Shown here in pieces: positions 33,808-43,583 of a stretch of 64,000 nucleotides of DNA. The stretch comes from Gracilimonas sp040904925 (GTDB lineage: Bacteria > Bacteroidota > Rhodothermia > Balneolales > Balneolaceae): assembly GCA_040904925.1 (NCBI GenBank), contig JBBDSP010000024.1, forward strand, positions 24,603 to 88,602. Direction: 5' to 3'. Within the stretch, counting starts at the first letter, position 1; the number at the start of each line of letters is the position of its first letter. The translations under genes and the position numbers were made by a program. The notes under the pieces were generated by a model that saw nothing but the letters and a program-made list of their open reading frames with translations, made no database searches and was not told the DNA's origin.

Positions 33808-34345
33808 AAACAAAGCTATTCGTTATCTGATGAAGGAGATGGACCCTTCAGAAGAGATGGAATTTGAAAAGCAAATGCGGAAGGATGAAAATCTATTGAT
33901 AGAAGTAGAAAGTTTGAGGGCTTCAAACAGGAAGCTCTCAGATCTTCCCCATAAAAATCCCCCTGAGGAACTGACAAAATCAATTACCCAACAAGCGGTA
34001 CAAATACAGTCTCAAAAAAATACGAGTACAACTGATATTACCTTTTTTATTAAAAGGGGAATTGCTGTCGCCATTCTATTATCAGTATGCACAGGCGGGT
34101 ACATCTATTATTCTGGGTATACTGAAACTCAGCTGGAATCATCAACCGTCAATGATACAGAAAATGTAGAGCCCTGGGTTGACAGAAATGAGATCCTGCG
34201 ATTTTCAGAAGGGCAACAGATAGAACAGTCTTCAGCTATTCAGGCCGATTTAAACAGAAGTTACCAAAAGCTTCAATTGGTAAATGATCCTTCAAGCGGC
34301 AATAGCTCTGGTAACAGTATTTTACTTACTGGTTCACCCAATTAG
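33794..34345 (+). CDS. Putative anti-sigma factor with one membrane helix
   Basis: A 183-residue protein from the ATG at 33794. The N-terminus MHTDENKAIRYLMKEMDPSE resembles the zinc-less anti-sigma helix bundle. A single membrane helix lies near residue 90-110 (GIAVAILLSVCTGGYIYY). The C-terminus is polar and Ser/Asn-rich and should be in the periplasm. Translational overlap with the sigma gene supports the role. No clear HxxxCxxC zinc motif was seen. Confidence 0.65.
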   Translation: MHTDENKAIRYLMKEMDPSEEMEFEKQMRKDENLLIEVESLRASNRKLSDLPHKNPPEELTKSITQQAVQIQSQKNTSTTDITFFIKRGIAVAILLSVCTGGYIYYSGYTETQLESSTVNDTENVEPWVDRNEILRFSEGQQIEQSSAIQADLNRSYQKLQLVNDPSSGNSSGNSILLTGSPN

Positions 34346-34484
34346 TCACCTTATAGCCATTAAGTTATGGTATTAATGTGGAAAACTTCAGCACTGAATG
34401 TGAATAAGTATTTTTGTATGGCAGTGCACCTCGCTTTATATTAGAATTTATAATAAAACTATATCAAGCATAAAGCAGGATTTA

Positions 34485-35282
34485 ATGGGAAAAGTCATTT
34501 CAATTGCCAATCAGAAAGGTGGAGTAGGAAAAACGACTACGGCAATTAATTTAGCGGCCAGTTTAGCGGCAGTAGAACATCCTACCTTGGTTATAGATAT
34601 AGATCCCCAAAGTAATACCACAAGTGGACTTGGGATCGAGTCGAAAACGGTTAGCAATTCAGTGTATGAAATGATGATCGGCAGTACGGATATTGAAGAT
34701 ACTATACGCCAGACTGAACTCGATTTTCTGGACTTGGTACCTGCTCATATAAATCTCGTGGGCGCCGAGATCGAGATGATAGACCGTGAGGAACGAGAGC
34801 GAATCCTTAAAAAAGCAATTGAGAGCGTTCGGGATAAGTATGATTTTATCATTATCGATTGCCCACCTTCATTAGGGTTACTTACCATTAATGCGCTAAC
34901 AGCTTCCGATTCAATCGTGATACCTGTTCAGTGTGAATATTTTGCTCTTGAAGGATTAGGACAGCTCTTAAATACCATTAAGATCGTTCGTCAGCATTTG
35001 AACCCTGAGTTAGACATCGAAGGAGTACTGCTAACGATGTATGATACCAGAACCAGACTATCTAATCAGGTTGCAGATGAGGTTAAACGATATTTTGATG
35101 ACCGTGTTTTTAAAGCAGTAATTGCTCGTAACATTCGACTTGCGGAAGCTCCAAGCTTTGGGAAACCGGCGCTACTATACGACTCAACAAGTGTTGGCGC
35201 GAAGAATTACCTGGCACTTGCCCGGGAAATAATTAAGAGAAATAAGAAATTATTCAAGAACAGCCCGGTTCTTTCAGATTAA
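34485..35282 (+). CDS. parA: Chromosome partitioning ATPase ParA (Soj)
   Basis: A 265-residue Walker-type ATPase. The deviant Walker A motif is KGGVGKTTTAINLAASLA (residues 10-27). Walker B is DFIIIDCPPSLGLLTINAL. QCEYFALEGLGQLLNTI and the C-terminal NIRLAEAPSFGKPALLYD are typical of chromosomal Soj. parB follows after 16 bases. No parS site was noticed in this window. Confidence 0.96.
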   Translation: MGKVISIANQKGGVGKTTTAINLAASLAAVEHPTLVIDIDPQSNTTSGLGIESKTVSNSVYEMMIGSTDIEDTIRQTELDFLDLVPAHINLVGAEIEMIDREERERILKKAIESVRDKYDFIIIDCPPSLGLLTINALTASDSIVIPVQCEYFALEGLGQLLNTIKIVRQHLNPELDIEGVLLTMYDTRTRLSNQVADEVKRYFDDRVFKAVIARNIRLAEAPSFGKPALLYDSTSVGAKNYLALAREIIKRNKKLFKNSPVLSD

Positions 35283-35298
35283 GACACATAACTAAATT

Positions 35299-36225
35299 AT
35301 GGCTACCAAAAAAGTATTAGGGCGTGGTTTAGGTGCTTTCTTTCCGGAATATCAGGAAGATGAGAAGGAGGTAGATGAGCCCAAAAAAGAAGGCGTCGAG
35401 AAAAGTATAGTTAAGCCGGAGGATCGGGTTAATATAGTACTGTTTGTTCCTGTCGATCATATCCGTAAGAATCCACATCAACCCCGAAAAGAGTTTGATG
35501 AAGAAAAACTGGATGAGTTAGGAGCCTCTATCAAAAAGCACGGACTCATTCAGCCCATCACCGTCAGGTATATAGGGGAGAAGAGATTTGAGTTGATCAG
35601 TGGTGAAAGAAGGCTTCGGGCTGCTAAATTAGCCGGATTAAAAGAGATCCCTGCTTTTATTCGTGAAGCCGATGACGAGCAAAGCATGGCGTTTGCACTG
35701 ATCGAAAATATTCAGCGTGAAGAACTAAACCCTCTCGAAGTGGCATTGGGTTATAAACGTTTGCTGGAAGAATTTGATTACACCCAAGCCGAAGTAGCTG
35801 AAAGGGTTGGTAAGAACCGCACGACTGTGACGAACATGCTAAGGCTTCTGAATTTACCGGATTTCATTCAATCAGCTCTGAAATCAAATCAGATCTCGAT
35901 GGGGCATGCAAGGGCTTTGATCACCATCGAGGATGAGGAAGTTCAGAAGAAGATCCTGAACAAAGTAATTGATAAGGGATTATCGGTTCGTCAGATAGAA
36001 GAAGCTGTACGTGATGTATCGAAGCCATCTGCTTCAAAAAAGAAGTCAGAATCCAAAAAGGAAGAATTAGATCCATTTTATAAGGAAATTTCTGCCCGTT
36101 TACGACGTACATTCAGTACAAAAGTAAAAATTAATCCTAAAAAGGAAGGTGGGGAAATCAAGATTGAATACTACTCTGAAGATGACTTGGAAAGAATACT
36201 CGGTATCATTGACTCGATCGATTAG
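35299..36225 (+). CDS. parB: Chromosome partitioning CTPase ParB (Spo0J)
   Basis: A 308-residue protein. The N-terminal domain has NPHQPRKEFDEEKLDELGAS and GERRLRAAKLAGLKEIPA (the C-motif region that binds CTP), then ALIENIQREELNPLEVALGY. The helix-turn-helix is AEVAERVGKNRTTVTNMLRL. The C-terminal dimer domain is preceded by a Lys/Ser-rich linker. It overlaps the next gene by 44 bases. Confidence 0.96.
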   Translation: MATKKVLGRGLGAFFPEYQEDEKEVDEPKKEGVEKSIVKPEDRVNIVLFVPVDHIRKNPHQPRKEFDEEKLDELGASIKKHGLIQPITVRYIGEKRFELISGERRLRAAKLAGLKEIPAFIREADDEQSMAFALIENIQREELNPLEVALGYKRLLEEFDYTQAEVAERVGKNRTTVTNMLRLLNLPDFIQSALKSNQISMGHARALITIEDEEVQKKILNKVIDKGLSVRQIEEAVRDVSKPSASKKKSESKKEELDPFYKEISARLRRTFSTKVKINPKKEGGEIKIEYYSEDDLERILGIIDSID

Positions 36226-36829
36226 TATAGCACTTTTAGCAGGAGTGTTATTTACGGTTGATGGGGTCTCACAATCCTTTTCATCAGCACAGAATTTTGT
36301 TCCTCAAAACTATTCCATAGAACAAGCCTTTAATGAAGATTCAGTAAGAACTAAATTCCCCGATCCCAAAAAAGTACTGCGGCAATCACTAATCATTCCG
36401 GGATGGGGACAGATTACAAATAAACAGATTTGGAAGGTCCCAATTATTTACGGCCTGATGGGTGGATTGACTTACTACAGTATTGATTTGAATTCGCGTT
36501 ATAAAGACTACAGGGCAGCGTATTATAATTTAAATCCTGATACCCCGGATGATAACAGGTTTGGTCCCACACCCGGTTATATTGCCCCGGATGCAAACTT
36601 AGAGTCCATAAGAGAAGTACGGGATGACCTTCGTAACAGAAGAGATCTGGTGTTCGTTTTTATTGGGCTTTCATATGCGTTAAATGCAGTTGATGCTTAT
36701 GTGTTTGCACACCTTAGGTCATTTGATGTATCAGATGATCTTTCAATGAGAATTGACATGAAACCAACATTTTTGGCGGTAAATAATTATAGAGCCGCGC
36801 CATCCGTTTCACTATCCATAAATTTTTGA
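36182..36829 (+). CDS. DUF5683-type membrane/outer membrane-associated protein
   Basis: A 215-residue protein from the ATG at 36182 (an earlier start at 36149 only deepens the overlap with parB). It has a signal-like N-terminus (SISIALLAGVLFTVDGVSQ). LRQSLIIPGWGQITNKQIWK, followed by a hydrophobic stretch, is the diagnostic DUF5683 motif. The family is common next to parAB in Bacteroidota; role unknown. Its last strands (APSVSLSINF) look like an outer membrane protein end. Confidence 0.8.
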   Translation: MTWKEYSVSLTRSISIALLAGVLFTVDGVSQSFSSAQNFVPQNYSIEQAFNEDSVRTKFPDPKKVLRQSLIIPGWGQITNKQIWKVPIIYGLMGGLTYYSIDLNSRYKDYRAAYYNLNPDTPDDNRFGPTPGYIAPDANLESIREVRDDLRNRRDLVFVFIGLSYALNAVDAYVFAHLRSFDVSDDLSMRIDMKPTFLAVNNYRAAPSVSLSINF

Positions 36830-36850
36830 CAGCTATTTTATTATAACTAT

Positions 36851-37552
36851 ATGACCAAAGATCAAAGAGAATTTCAAAAGAGAAAGGAAAGCAGCGGTTT
36901 TGACCGTGACATCTGGAGCGTCTTCAAAGTAATGGGAGAATTTGTGGAAGGCTATGATAAGCTTTTCCAGATCGGTCCATGTATTTCAATATTCGGTTCA
37001 GCCCGCACAACTCCTGATAACGAGTATTACAGATTGGCTGTTGAGACGGCTGAAAAGATCACCAAAAAAGGATTTGGGGTGATAACAGGTGGCGGGCCTG
37101 GAATAATGGAAGCCGGTAACAAAGGAGCTGAACAAGCCAATGGGAAATCAGTTGGATTGGGAATCAGTTTGCCATTTGAACAGGGCATAAATCAGCATGT
37201 TGATCCTGACTTTAGCATTAACTTCAACTATTTTTTTGTACGTAAGGTGATGTTTGTGAAATATGCTCAGGGTTTTATTGTATTTCCCGGGGGCTTCGGA
37301 ACCCTGGATGAATTATTTGAAAGCCTCACACTAATTCAGACAAGAAAGATAGACCAGATACCGATCATACTTTTTGGGAGTGAATACTGGAAAGGATTGA
37401 TCGGGTGGATAGAAAATACTATGAAAGAGTGGGGAACGATCTCTGATGATGATACCGATCTGTTTCATGTTACAGATTCAACTGATGAGGCCGTAAAAAT
37501 TATCTGCGATTTCTACAGTGAAAAAGAACCAATGCCCAATTTTTACTTTTAA
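36851..37552 (+). CDS. LOG-family protein (TIGR00730, lysine decarboxylase-like fold)
   Basis: A 233-residue Rossmann-like protein of the cytokinin riboside phosphoribohydrolase (LOG) family. The motif ITGGGPGIMEAGNKGAEQA lies at about 82-100 and FPGGFGTLDELFE at about 150-162; the PGGxGTxxE signature with the catalytic Glu is intact. In family members the reaction is nucleotide phosphoribohydrolysis. The gene follows DUF5683 after 21 bases. Confidence 0.9.
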   Translation: MTKDQREFQKRKESSGFDRDIWSVFKVMGEFVEGYDKLFQIGPCISIFGSARTTPDNEYYRLAVETAEKITKKGFGVITGGGPGIMEAGNKGAEQANGKSVGLGISLPFEQGINQHVDPDFSINFNYFFVRKVMFVKYAQGFIVFPGGFGTLDELFESLTLIQTRKIDQIPIILFGSEYWKGLIGWIENTMKEWGTISDDDTDLFHVTDSTDEAVKIICDFYSEKEPMPNFYF

Positions 37553-37682
37553 TTCGGAACATGAAAGCGCTTTGCTTAGTTTATTACATACTATTTCATT
37601 AGAAAGACAGTTATTATTTTAACTTCAGTGTCATTTTTTATTAAATTCGGCGCTGCAACTAACGATCAAAACAAAAAACGAT

Positions 37683-38717
37683 ATGAAGGTTTTAAAAATA
37701 AGTTTATGTGCCGCTTTGTTAGCTCTTGTGGCATTCCAAGTTCAAGCACAAGATAGAACTGAAGCAGTTCAACTTTATAATCAAGGATTAGAGCAAGCTC
37801 AGTCAAATGATTACGAGTCAGCTATTACAACATTTACCCAGGTAATTTCAGTTGCAGAGCAACTTGGCCCTGAAGGAGAAGACATTAAGGGAAATGCTGA
37901 ATCTCAAATTCCTAAAATGTATTATGCAATGGCTCGAAGTGCTTATCAAAACTTCCAGTCAGAGCGTAGTATTGAATCACTCGATGATGCAATATCTGCA
38001 TTCCGTGATGTAGTTGAGATCAGTGAGGAATATGGTGATGACCGATATGCGCCTACTGCAAAGGGAGCGATACCTCAACTTCAATACAGTAAAGCAGTCA
38101 TTTATTATGGACAAGAAGAATATGAACTTTCTGATGAAGCCGTAGATAATGCGCTGAATGCGAACCCAAATTATGCAGCTGCTTATTTTCAGAAAGCCAG
38201 AAACTTCAAGAAAATGAAGGATACCGAAGGTGATGGTATCATTGATGATGATATAGAAGGTATGCTGGAATGGTTTGACCGTGCAATTGAAGTTGGTCAG
38301 TCTACCAATAAGCCTGACATTGTTGAAAGAGCTCGTGAATCTGCTCACGATGAATTGTTAGCCGTAGGTACCAGAGCATCAGAAGATGATAATTTAGACT
38401 ATGCTCTTGAAATGCTTTCCAAAGCACTGGAATATGATAGTGAATCAGAAGATGTGTACTACCGACTTGCTGAAGCACATAACAAAGCAGGCAACGCACA
38501 AGACGCGGTTGATGCTGCCAGAACTTCGTTAGAATATGAGAATGGCGGAAGAACTGATCAGGCCAAGATCTATTATGAGCTGGGTTATGCATACCAGACT
38601 TTAGGTAGCAAATCAGAAGCTTGCGATGCATTTACAAACGCACTTTATGGTTCATTCAGATCACCTGCAGAGCATAAGATGGAGTTTGAGCTCAAATGTG
38701 ACTCAACTGCAGACTAA
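37683..38717 (+). CDS. Periplasmic TPR-repeat protein
   Basis: A 344-residue protein with a signal peptide ending FQVQAQ. The rest is helical, with repeated TPR-like pairs: YNQGLEQAQSNDYESAITTF, AIIYYGQEEYELS-type and YYRLAEAHNKAGNAQDAVDA, YYELGYAYQTLGSKSEACDA. Two cysteines lie near the C-terminus. Such proteins are usually scaffold components of envelope complexes. It has its own terminator. Confidence 0.8.
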   Translation: MKVLKISLCAALLALVAFQVQAQDRTEAVQLYNQGLEQAQSNDYESAITTFTQVISVAEQLGPEGEDIKGNAESQIPKMYYAMARSAYQNFQSERSIESLDDAISAFRDVVEISEEYGDDRYAPTAKGAIPQLQYSKAVIYYGQEEYELSDEAVDNALNANPNYAAAYFQKARNFKKMKDTEGDGIIDDDIEGMLEWFDRAIEVGQSTNKPDIVERARESAHDELLAVGTRASEDDNLDYALEMLSKALEYDSESEDVYYRLAEAHNKAGNAQDAVDAARTSLEYENGGRTDQAKIYYELGYAYQTLGSKSEACDAFTNALYGSFRSPAEHKMEFELKCDSTAD

Positions 38718-38740
38718 ACAATTTGCTTCAAAATAAAATT

Positions 38741-38776
38741 AAGCCACGTTCATAAACGGACGTGGCTTTTTTTTGT
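38741..38776 (+). terminator. Intrinsic terminator after the TPR gene
   Basis: AAGCCACGT (38741-38749) pairs with ACGTGGCTT (38760-38768) and is followed by a run of T. It lies 24 bases after the TPR stop. Confidence 0.85.
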
Positions 38777-38870
38777 GTAATTAATTTTTATTCCTTTTTT
38801 ATACAATTTCGGCATTTGGTATCTTCCCGACTCTACGAGTTCACTTTTAAACATTTATAAAAACTCCTTC

Positions 38871-40868
38871 ATGCCCGCTTCAAAACTTGATAACCTTTGT
38901 GTTAATACCATCAGAACCTTATCTATTGATGCCGTTGAAAAAGCTAACTCAGGTCACCCCGGAATGCCCATGGGCATGGCTGATGTAGCTTATGTGCTTT
39001 GGACTAAATTCCTGAAACATAATCCGAAAAATCCAAACTGGTTCGATAGGGACCGATTTATTCTTTCCGCCGGCCATGGGTCTATGTTGATATATAGCTT
39101 GCTGCACTTATCAGGTTACGATCTGAGTCTTGAAGAGATCAAAAACTTTCGCCAAATGGGAAGTAAAACCCCCGGGCATCCCGAGTATGGAATGACCCCC
39201 GGAGTTGAAACTACAACGGGACCTCTTGGACAAGGATTTGGAACCGGAGTAGGAATGGCAATGGCTGAGCATTTCCTGGCTGCCAAGTTTAATAAAGAAA
39301 ATCAGAAGATCGTGGATCATTACACCTATGCAATTGTAAGTGATGGAGACCTGATGGAAGGTATTTCACACGAATCAGCTTCCATGGCTGGCCATATGGG
39401 TTTAGGTAAATTGATCTATTTATATGATTCGAACCGAATTTCTATAGAGGGTTCTACTGATCTTACCTTCACGGAAGACACGGTCAAAAGATTTGAAGCC
39501 TATAACTGGCACGTTGTTGAGATTGACGGGCACAATCATGATGCTATTACTTCTGCTATAGAGGAGGCAAGATCAGTAACTGATAAACCTTCTATCGTTG
39601 TGTGTAAAACACATATCGGGTTTGGAAGTCCTAATAAGCAAGACAGTGAGTCTTCACATGGGTCTCCTTTAGGTGAAGATGAGATTAAGCTTACTAAAGA
39701 GGCATATGACTGGGATACGGATAAGACATTTCATATTCCTGATGAAGCACTTGAGAAATTCAGAGAAGCAGTAACAAGTGGTGCGCAAGCTGAGAAGGAA
39801 TGGGAAGAGCAATTCGCTGAGTATGAGAAATCTTATAAAACAGAAGCAGGTTCTTTCAAAAAATGGATGAACAGGGAGCTCTCTTCAGAATTTGAATCCA
39901 GTCTTCCGGTCTTTGCTGAGGATGAAAAAGGAATGGCAAGTCGTGCTGCATCAGGAAAAGTGATCAATGCGATCAAAGATACTGTGCCTAATCTATTTGG
40001 TGGATCTGCTGATCTTGCAGGAAGTACAAAAACAGATATCGAAGGATATGGGTCTTACATCGTGGATAAACCAACAGGGCGCACGGTGCACTTTGGTGTA
40101 CGCGAACATGGGATGGGAGCTGCTGTAAATGGAATGGCTCTTCATGGAGGAATGATTCCTTATGGAGCTACTTTCTTTGTATTCACAGATTACATGCGCC
40201 CAGCAATTCGATTGGCTGCGCTGATGAAAGTACCTTCAATTTTCGTACTCACTCACGACAGCATAGGTTTGGGAGAAGACGGACCTACTCATCAGCCGGT
40301 TGAACACCTCGCAAGTTTGCGTGCAATGCCGAATTGCACTATTCTGAGACCGGGAGATGCTAATGAAACGGCCTACGCGTGGAAAGCTGCTATAGAAAAT
40401 ACTACAGGACCAACACTTCTTGTCTTAACGCGACAAAACCTTCCAACCCAGGCAAGGACTGAAAACAACAGTGCAAATCTTGTGCAGAAAGGTGGATATG
40501 TTTTCGCAGATTCAGATAAAGAAACTCCGGATGCTATACTGATAGGAACAGGTTCAGAGCTTCAATACGCTATTGATGCTAAAGCAGAGCTGGCAAATCA
40601 AGGTGTAGACGCCCGAGTGGTAAGCATGCCGAGCTGGGAGCTCTTCGAAAAGCAGGACGCTGCTTATAAAGAATCTGTGCTTCCATCGTCAGTTATTAAC
40701 CGTGTTTCTATAGAAGCCGGATCAACATTTGGCTGGGAGCGCTATGTAGGGCCGAAGGGTAAAGCCATTGGGTTAAATACCTTTGGCGAGTCGGCACCTT
40801 ACGAAGAGCTATTTGAACATTTTGGAATCACAACTGATGCTGTAATCAAAGCCGCCTTAGGTAAGTAG
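38871..40868 (+). CDS. tkt: Transketolase
   Basis: A 665-residue thiamine-diphosphate enzyme of the pentose phosphate pathway. N-terminal AVEKANSGHPGMPMGMADVA, then TTGPLGQGFGTGVGMAMA and the ThDP-binding VSDGDLMEGISHES; the transketolase signature GEDGPTHQPVEHLASLR is at about 470. Full length with all domains. It stands alone between a TPR gene and a convergent phosphatase. Confidence 0.97.
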   Translation: MPASKLDNLCVNTIRTLSIDAVEKANSGHPGMPMGMADVAYVLWTKFLKHNPKNPNWFDRDRFILSAGHGSMLIYSLLHLSGYDLSLEEIKNFRQMGSKTPGHPEYGMTPGVETTTGPLGQGFGTGVGMAMAEHFLAAKFNKENQKIVDHYTYAIVSDGDLMEGISHESASMAGHMGLGKLIYLYDSNRISIEGSTDLTFTEDTVKRFEAYNWHVVEIDGHNHDAITSAIEEARSVTDKPSIVVCKTHIGFGSPNKQDSESSHGSPLGEDEIKLTKEAYDWDTDKTFHIPDEALEKFREAVTSGAQAEKEWEEQFAEYEKSYKTEAGSFKKWMNRELSSEFESSLPVFAEDEKGMASRAASGKVINAIKDTVPNLFGGSADLAGSTKTDIEGYGSYIVDKPTGRTVHFGVREHGMGAAVNGMALHGGMIPYGATFFVFTDYMRPAIRLAALMKVPSIFVLTHDSIGLGEDGPTHQPVEHLASLRAMPNCTILRPGDANETAYAWKAAIENTTGPTLLVLTRQNLPTQARTENNSANLVQKGGYVFADSDKETPDAILIGTGSELQYAIDAKAELANQGVDARVVSMPSWELFEKQDAAYKESVLPSSVINRVSIEAGSTFGWERYVGPKGKAIGLNTFGESAPYEELFEHFGITTDAVIKAALGK

Positions 40869-40889
40869 AAACTGAACCAAGTTGATCTG

Positions 40890-42032
40890 CTATTTTGAAG
40901 GGCGGTGGATGCATGTGAATGTGACATCGTCCAGCGGATCTACTGAGCCAATAAAAGTTTCCAGCGAAGATTGGATTTTACCGATAATAGTTTTGGCGTG
41001 AAGTGAGCCATATATCTCCATCAGAGATTCAATACGCTCTTCACCATATTCTTCTTCTCTGTTATTTCGGGCTTCATTTAAACCATCTGTATAGAAAAGC
41101 ACAGAATCTCCGGGCTTAAAGTGAAATTTCTTAACCTCCATATTCTTATCAAGCAGCTTGGTAGAGGTCATGCCCAAGGCAAAGCCATTTGACTTGAGCT
41201 TAAAAGTGGTATCTCTATCATGGTTGTAATAAATGGGAATATTATGCCCTGCCCGTACATACTCAAAGTGCTCTTCATCATTCGGGAAGAAAGCCACACA
41301 TCCTGTTACAAAGGTTTTGTCTTTACTGTTACTCTTTATGTAATTGTTTAATTGCAGTAAAAGCTCCTTAGGAGCCGGTTCCTCTTTTTTGATTATCATA
41401 CTTACAAGAGCCTGAAGTCGGACCATATAGAGAGCCGCACTTAATCCCTTTCCGGAAACATCTGCAATTATTACATAGGTTCCTTTTTCAGTTTCAATCA
41501 CATCCAGGTAATCTCCGCCAACTTCTTTGGCGGTATGTGCAAAAGAGTAGACCTCAAGATTTTTCTTATTGAGTGAAGTGCCGGGGAGTAAACTTAGCTG
41601 GATCTCACGGGCCAGGTCAATTTCCTTTTGTACATCAGACTTTTCAAGCAACTCAATAAGCAGCAGCATGAACATGGACAGAAAGCCAAAGGGGAGTAGT
41701 AGGTTCCCAATCAGGAAAAATTCAATAACCCCAAAAAAGTTAAGAAGGTAATAGGCTACGAAGCTCACAGATCCCAAACCAAAGATCAGTCTTCGTGTTG
41801 GGTTTAGTCTTTGTGTAAGATCAGAAAAAAGGCGGAGAAACTTTACATGCCCGGGAAGTTGCTGTCCTTGTTGTCGTTCAATATCTTCAACAGCTTCTTT
41901 ATACACTAGCTTCAGTCGTTCAGTGTCAGCTGTAAGTTCTTTTGAAAAACGTTCACGGCTCATACCGGAAACATATTCCTGATAGAATTTCTTGGTGCCG
42001 TAACCGGATTGTGCTTCGTTTTTTAAACCCAA
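40890..42032 (-). CDS. Membrane PP2C phosphatase (SpoIIE/RsbU type)
   Basis: A 380-residue protein with two membrane helices at about 80-130 (LIFGLGSVSFVAYYLLNFFG, LLLPFGFLSMFMLLLIELL) and a C-terminal SpoIIE domain: REIQLSLLPG, VGGDYLDVIE, IADVSGKGLSAALYM, GHNIPIYY, FYTDGLNEARN and DDVTFTCI. These provide the metal-binding aspartates. It probably regulates a partner-switching sigma pathway; no anti-anti-sigma gene is adjacent. The start is unclear: the first start codon, at 42032, is TTG, and the frame stays open upstream. Confidence 0.88.
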   Translation of the reverse strand: MGLKNEAQSGYGTKKFYQEYVSGMSRERFSKELTADTERLKLVYKEAVEDIERQQGQQLPGHVKFLRLFSDLTQRLNPTRRLIFGLGSVSFVAYYLLNFFGVIEFFLIGNLLLPFGFLSMFMLLLIELLEKSDVQKEIDLAREIQLSLLPGTSLNKKNLEVYSFAHTAKEVGGDYLDVIETEKGTYVIIADVSGKGLSAALYMVRLQALVSMIIKKEEPAPKELLLQLNNYIKSNSKDKTFVTGCVAFFPNDEEHFEYVRAGHNIPIYYNHDRDTTFKLKSNGFALGMTSTKLLDKNMEVKKFHFKPGDSVLFYTDGLNEARNNREEEYGEERIESLMEIYGSLHAKTIIGKIQSSLETFIGSVDPLDDVTFTCIHRPSK

Positions 42033-42152
42033 TGAAGTGCCTGATCTAAATTTATATTTATTGCTTCTTCGTAATAATAACCAAAAAGTTTTGTTTTATT
42101 CTGCACGTACGGCAATCAATAATAGATGAGCTTTAGCAATAAGGACTGAAGA

Positions 42153-42686
42153 CTATTTCAATTCGATCTTTGTAGTGTCAGCAGGTACATTTTCCGGAAT
42201 TACCCGATCATAAACTACCCATGCATCTCTGAAGTATCTCTTTACGATATTAGAAAACTGAATAGCTTTTTCTCGTTCATGGAAATCACCCACATGTACC
42301 CGGTAGTAAGGTGTTCTGAAGAATACGTAAGTTTCAGGTTGATAGCCGGCAATAGTGGTATCAGCCCAAGCCCTGAAATTGGCAGCTGTTGTATCGGCAC
42401 CTGTTACATCCTGACCTGAAAAGATCTGAATTCGGTATCCTTCGTATAAATCTTTTTCTTCTTCCTGTTGTACTTTTACCCGGTTGAATCCTTCAGGTAT
42501 CTGATTCTCTCGATAGGTGTAGGAATCAGAAAGTGAGGTTCTGAATTCTTTAAGATCTATACCGGAAATTGTGGTTTCATCCTGATAGTTTTCTTTGATC
42601 TCGTCCATGGTTTCTTCTACTGTTTGTTCAGTAGTTGAACAAGCCACGGCGAGGATCACTATTATAAAAAGAGATAAATATTTCAT
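42153..42686 (-). CDS. SPOR-domain lipoprotein
   Basis: A 177-residue lipoprotein with the lipobox LAVAC at residues 12-16. The C-terminal SPOR domain (about 82-160) includes YRIQIFSGQDVTGAD and YRVHVGDFHEREKA, which in the family binds peptidoglycan lacking stem peptides. It is 10 bases downstream of the short aldehyde dehydrogenase gene and thus may be the last gene of that operon. Confidence 0.85.
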   Translation of the reverse strand: MKYLSLFIIVILAVACSTTEQTVEETMDEIKENYQDETTISGIDLKEFRTSLSDSYTYRENQIPEGFNRVKVQQEEEKDLYEGYRIQIFSGQDVTGADTTAANFRAWADTTIAGYQPETYVFFRTPYYRVHVGDFHEREKAIQFSNIVKRYFRDAWVVYDRVIPENVPADTTKIELK

Positions 42687-42695
42687 GATATAATT

Positions 42696-43565
42696 TTAGT
42701 ATCCAACGGGATGCCAAGTGGTTTTAGTTTCCTGAAAATCGGTTACAAAATAGGGAGAACGAGCTTCTTCGCTGTACCAGTCTTTCACAGGTCGCTTTAT
42801 AATACGTTTAACATTCAGTGATGCATTCTCATCTATCATTTTCTTCATGTCTTTGGGAAGTTCATCCGTATAGCACATTGCATTTACATCCATATGTGTA
42901 CTAAAATGTTCCGCTAATTCTTTACGAAATCCGGTGAGGATGTTAACAACACCGCCGGGGACATCAGAAGAGTTTAATACTTCTGCAAAACTGATAGCCG
43001 GCAGAGGATATTCTTCAGAGGCTAAGACCACGCAGGTGTTACCTCCGGCAATAATTGGGGCGATCACAGAAACCAATCCTAACAACGGACTTTTCTCCGG
43101 AGCAAACGCGGCAACCACACCGGTTGGCTCAAGCATGCTAAAGTTGAAGTGTGAGCTAGCAACAGGATTGATTGACCCAAAGACTTGCTGGTATTTATCG
43201 GTCCAGCCTGCGTAGTATATACAGCGATCTATTGCAGCATTGATGTCTGCTTCAGCTTCAGCGGTTTTAAAGCCAATGGGACCTAACTCCCGCATGAATT
43301 GATCACGACGGTCTTCCATCATCTCAGCAATGCGATAGAGGATCTGTCCGCGGTTGTAAGCACTGCGACTGCTCCATCCACCGAATGCCCCACGTGCAAT
43401 TTTTACGGCATCCCTAAAATCTTTTCGGGAGCCCTGACAGGCGTTGGCTAACAAATTGCCGTCAGCATCAACGGCTTTGTAGGTTCGTCCGGATTCACTG
43501 CGGGGGAAATCTCCCCCGATATACATTTTGTAAGTTTTCTTTATGTCAATTCTTTCTTCTGCCAT
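42696..43565 (-). CDS. Truncated-type aldehyde dehydrogenase homologue (ALDH16 second half)
   Basis: A 289-residue protein that contains only the NAD-binding part of an aldehyde dehydrogenase: YKMYIGGDFPRSESGRTYKA, then CQGSRKDFRDAVKIARGAFG, GVVAAFAPEKSPLL and DVPGGVVNILTGFR. The catalytic Cys domain is absent, and the nucleotide loop is degraded (TDELPKDMKKM). The gene is not broken; it is 18 bases after the full-length ALDH. With that 500-residue protein it sums to 789 residues, about the length of the two-domain ALDH16 protein, so it is probably its structural second domain encoded separately. Confidence 0.8.
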   Translation of the reverse strand: MAEERIDIKKTYKMYIGGDFPRSESGRTYKAVDADGNLLANACQGSRKDFRDAVKIARGAFGGWSSRSAYNRGQILYRIAEMMEDRRDQFMRELGPIGFKTAEAEADINAAIDRCIYYAGWTDKYQQVFGSINPVASSHFNFSMLEPTGVVAAFAPEKSPLLGLVSVIAPIIAGGNTCVVLASEEYPLPAISFAEVLNSSDVPGGVVNILTGFRKELAEHFSTHMDVNAMCYTDELPKDMKKMIDENASLNVKRIIKRPVKDWYSEEARSPYFVTDFQETKTTWHPVGY

Positions 43566-43583
43566 AATCTGAATTATTTACAA

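Noticed and set aside
34485..36225. parS site near parAB
   Set aside because: No match to the usual 16-base palindrome was noticed in or around the genes.
42696..43565. Short aldehyde dehydrogenase as a decayed pseudogene
   Set aside because: The frame is clean, conserved motifs of the NAD-binding half are present, and total size with its neighbour fits ALDH16; a structural role is more likely.
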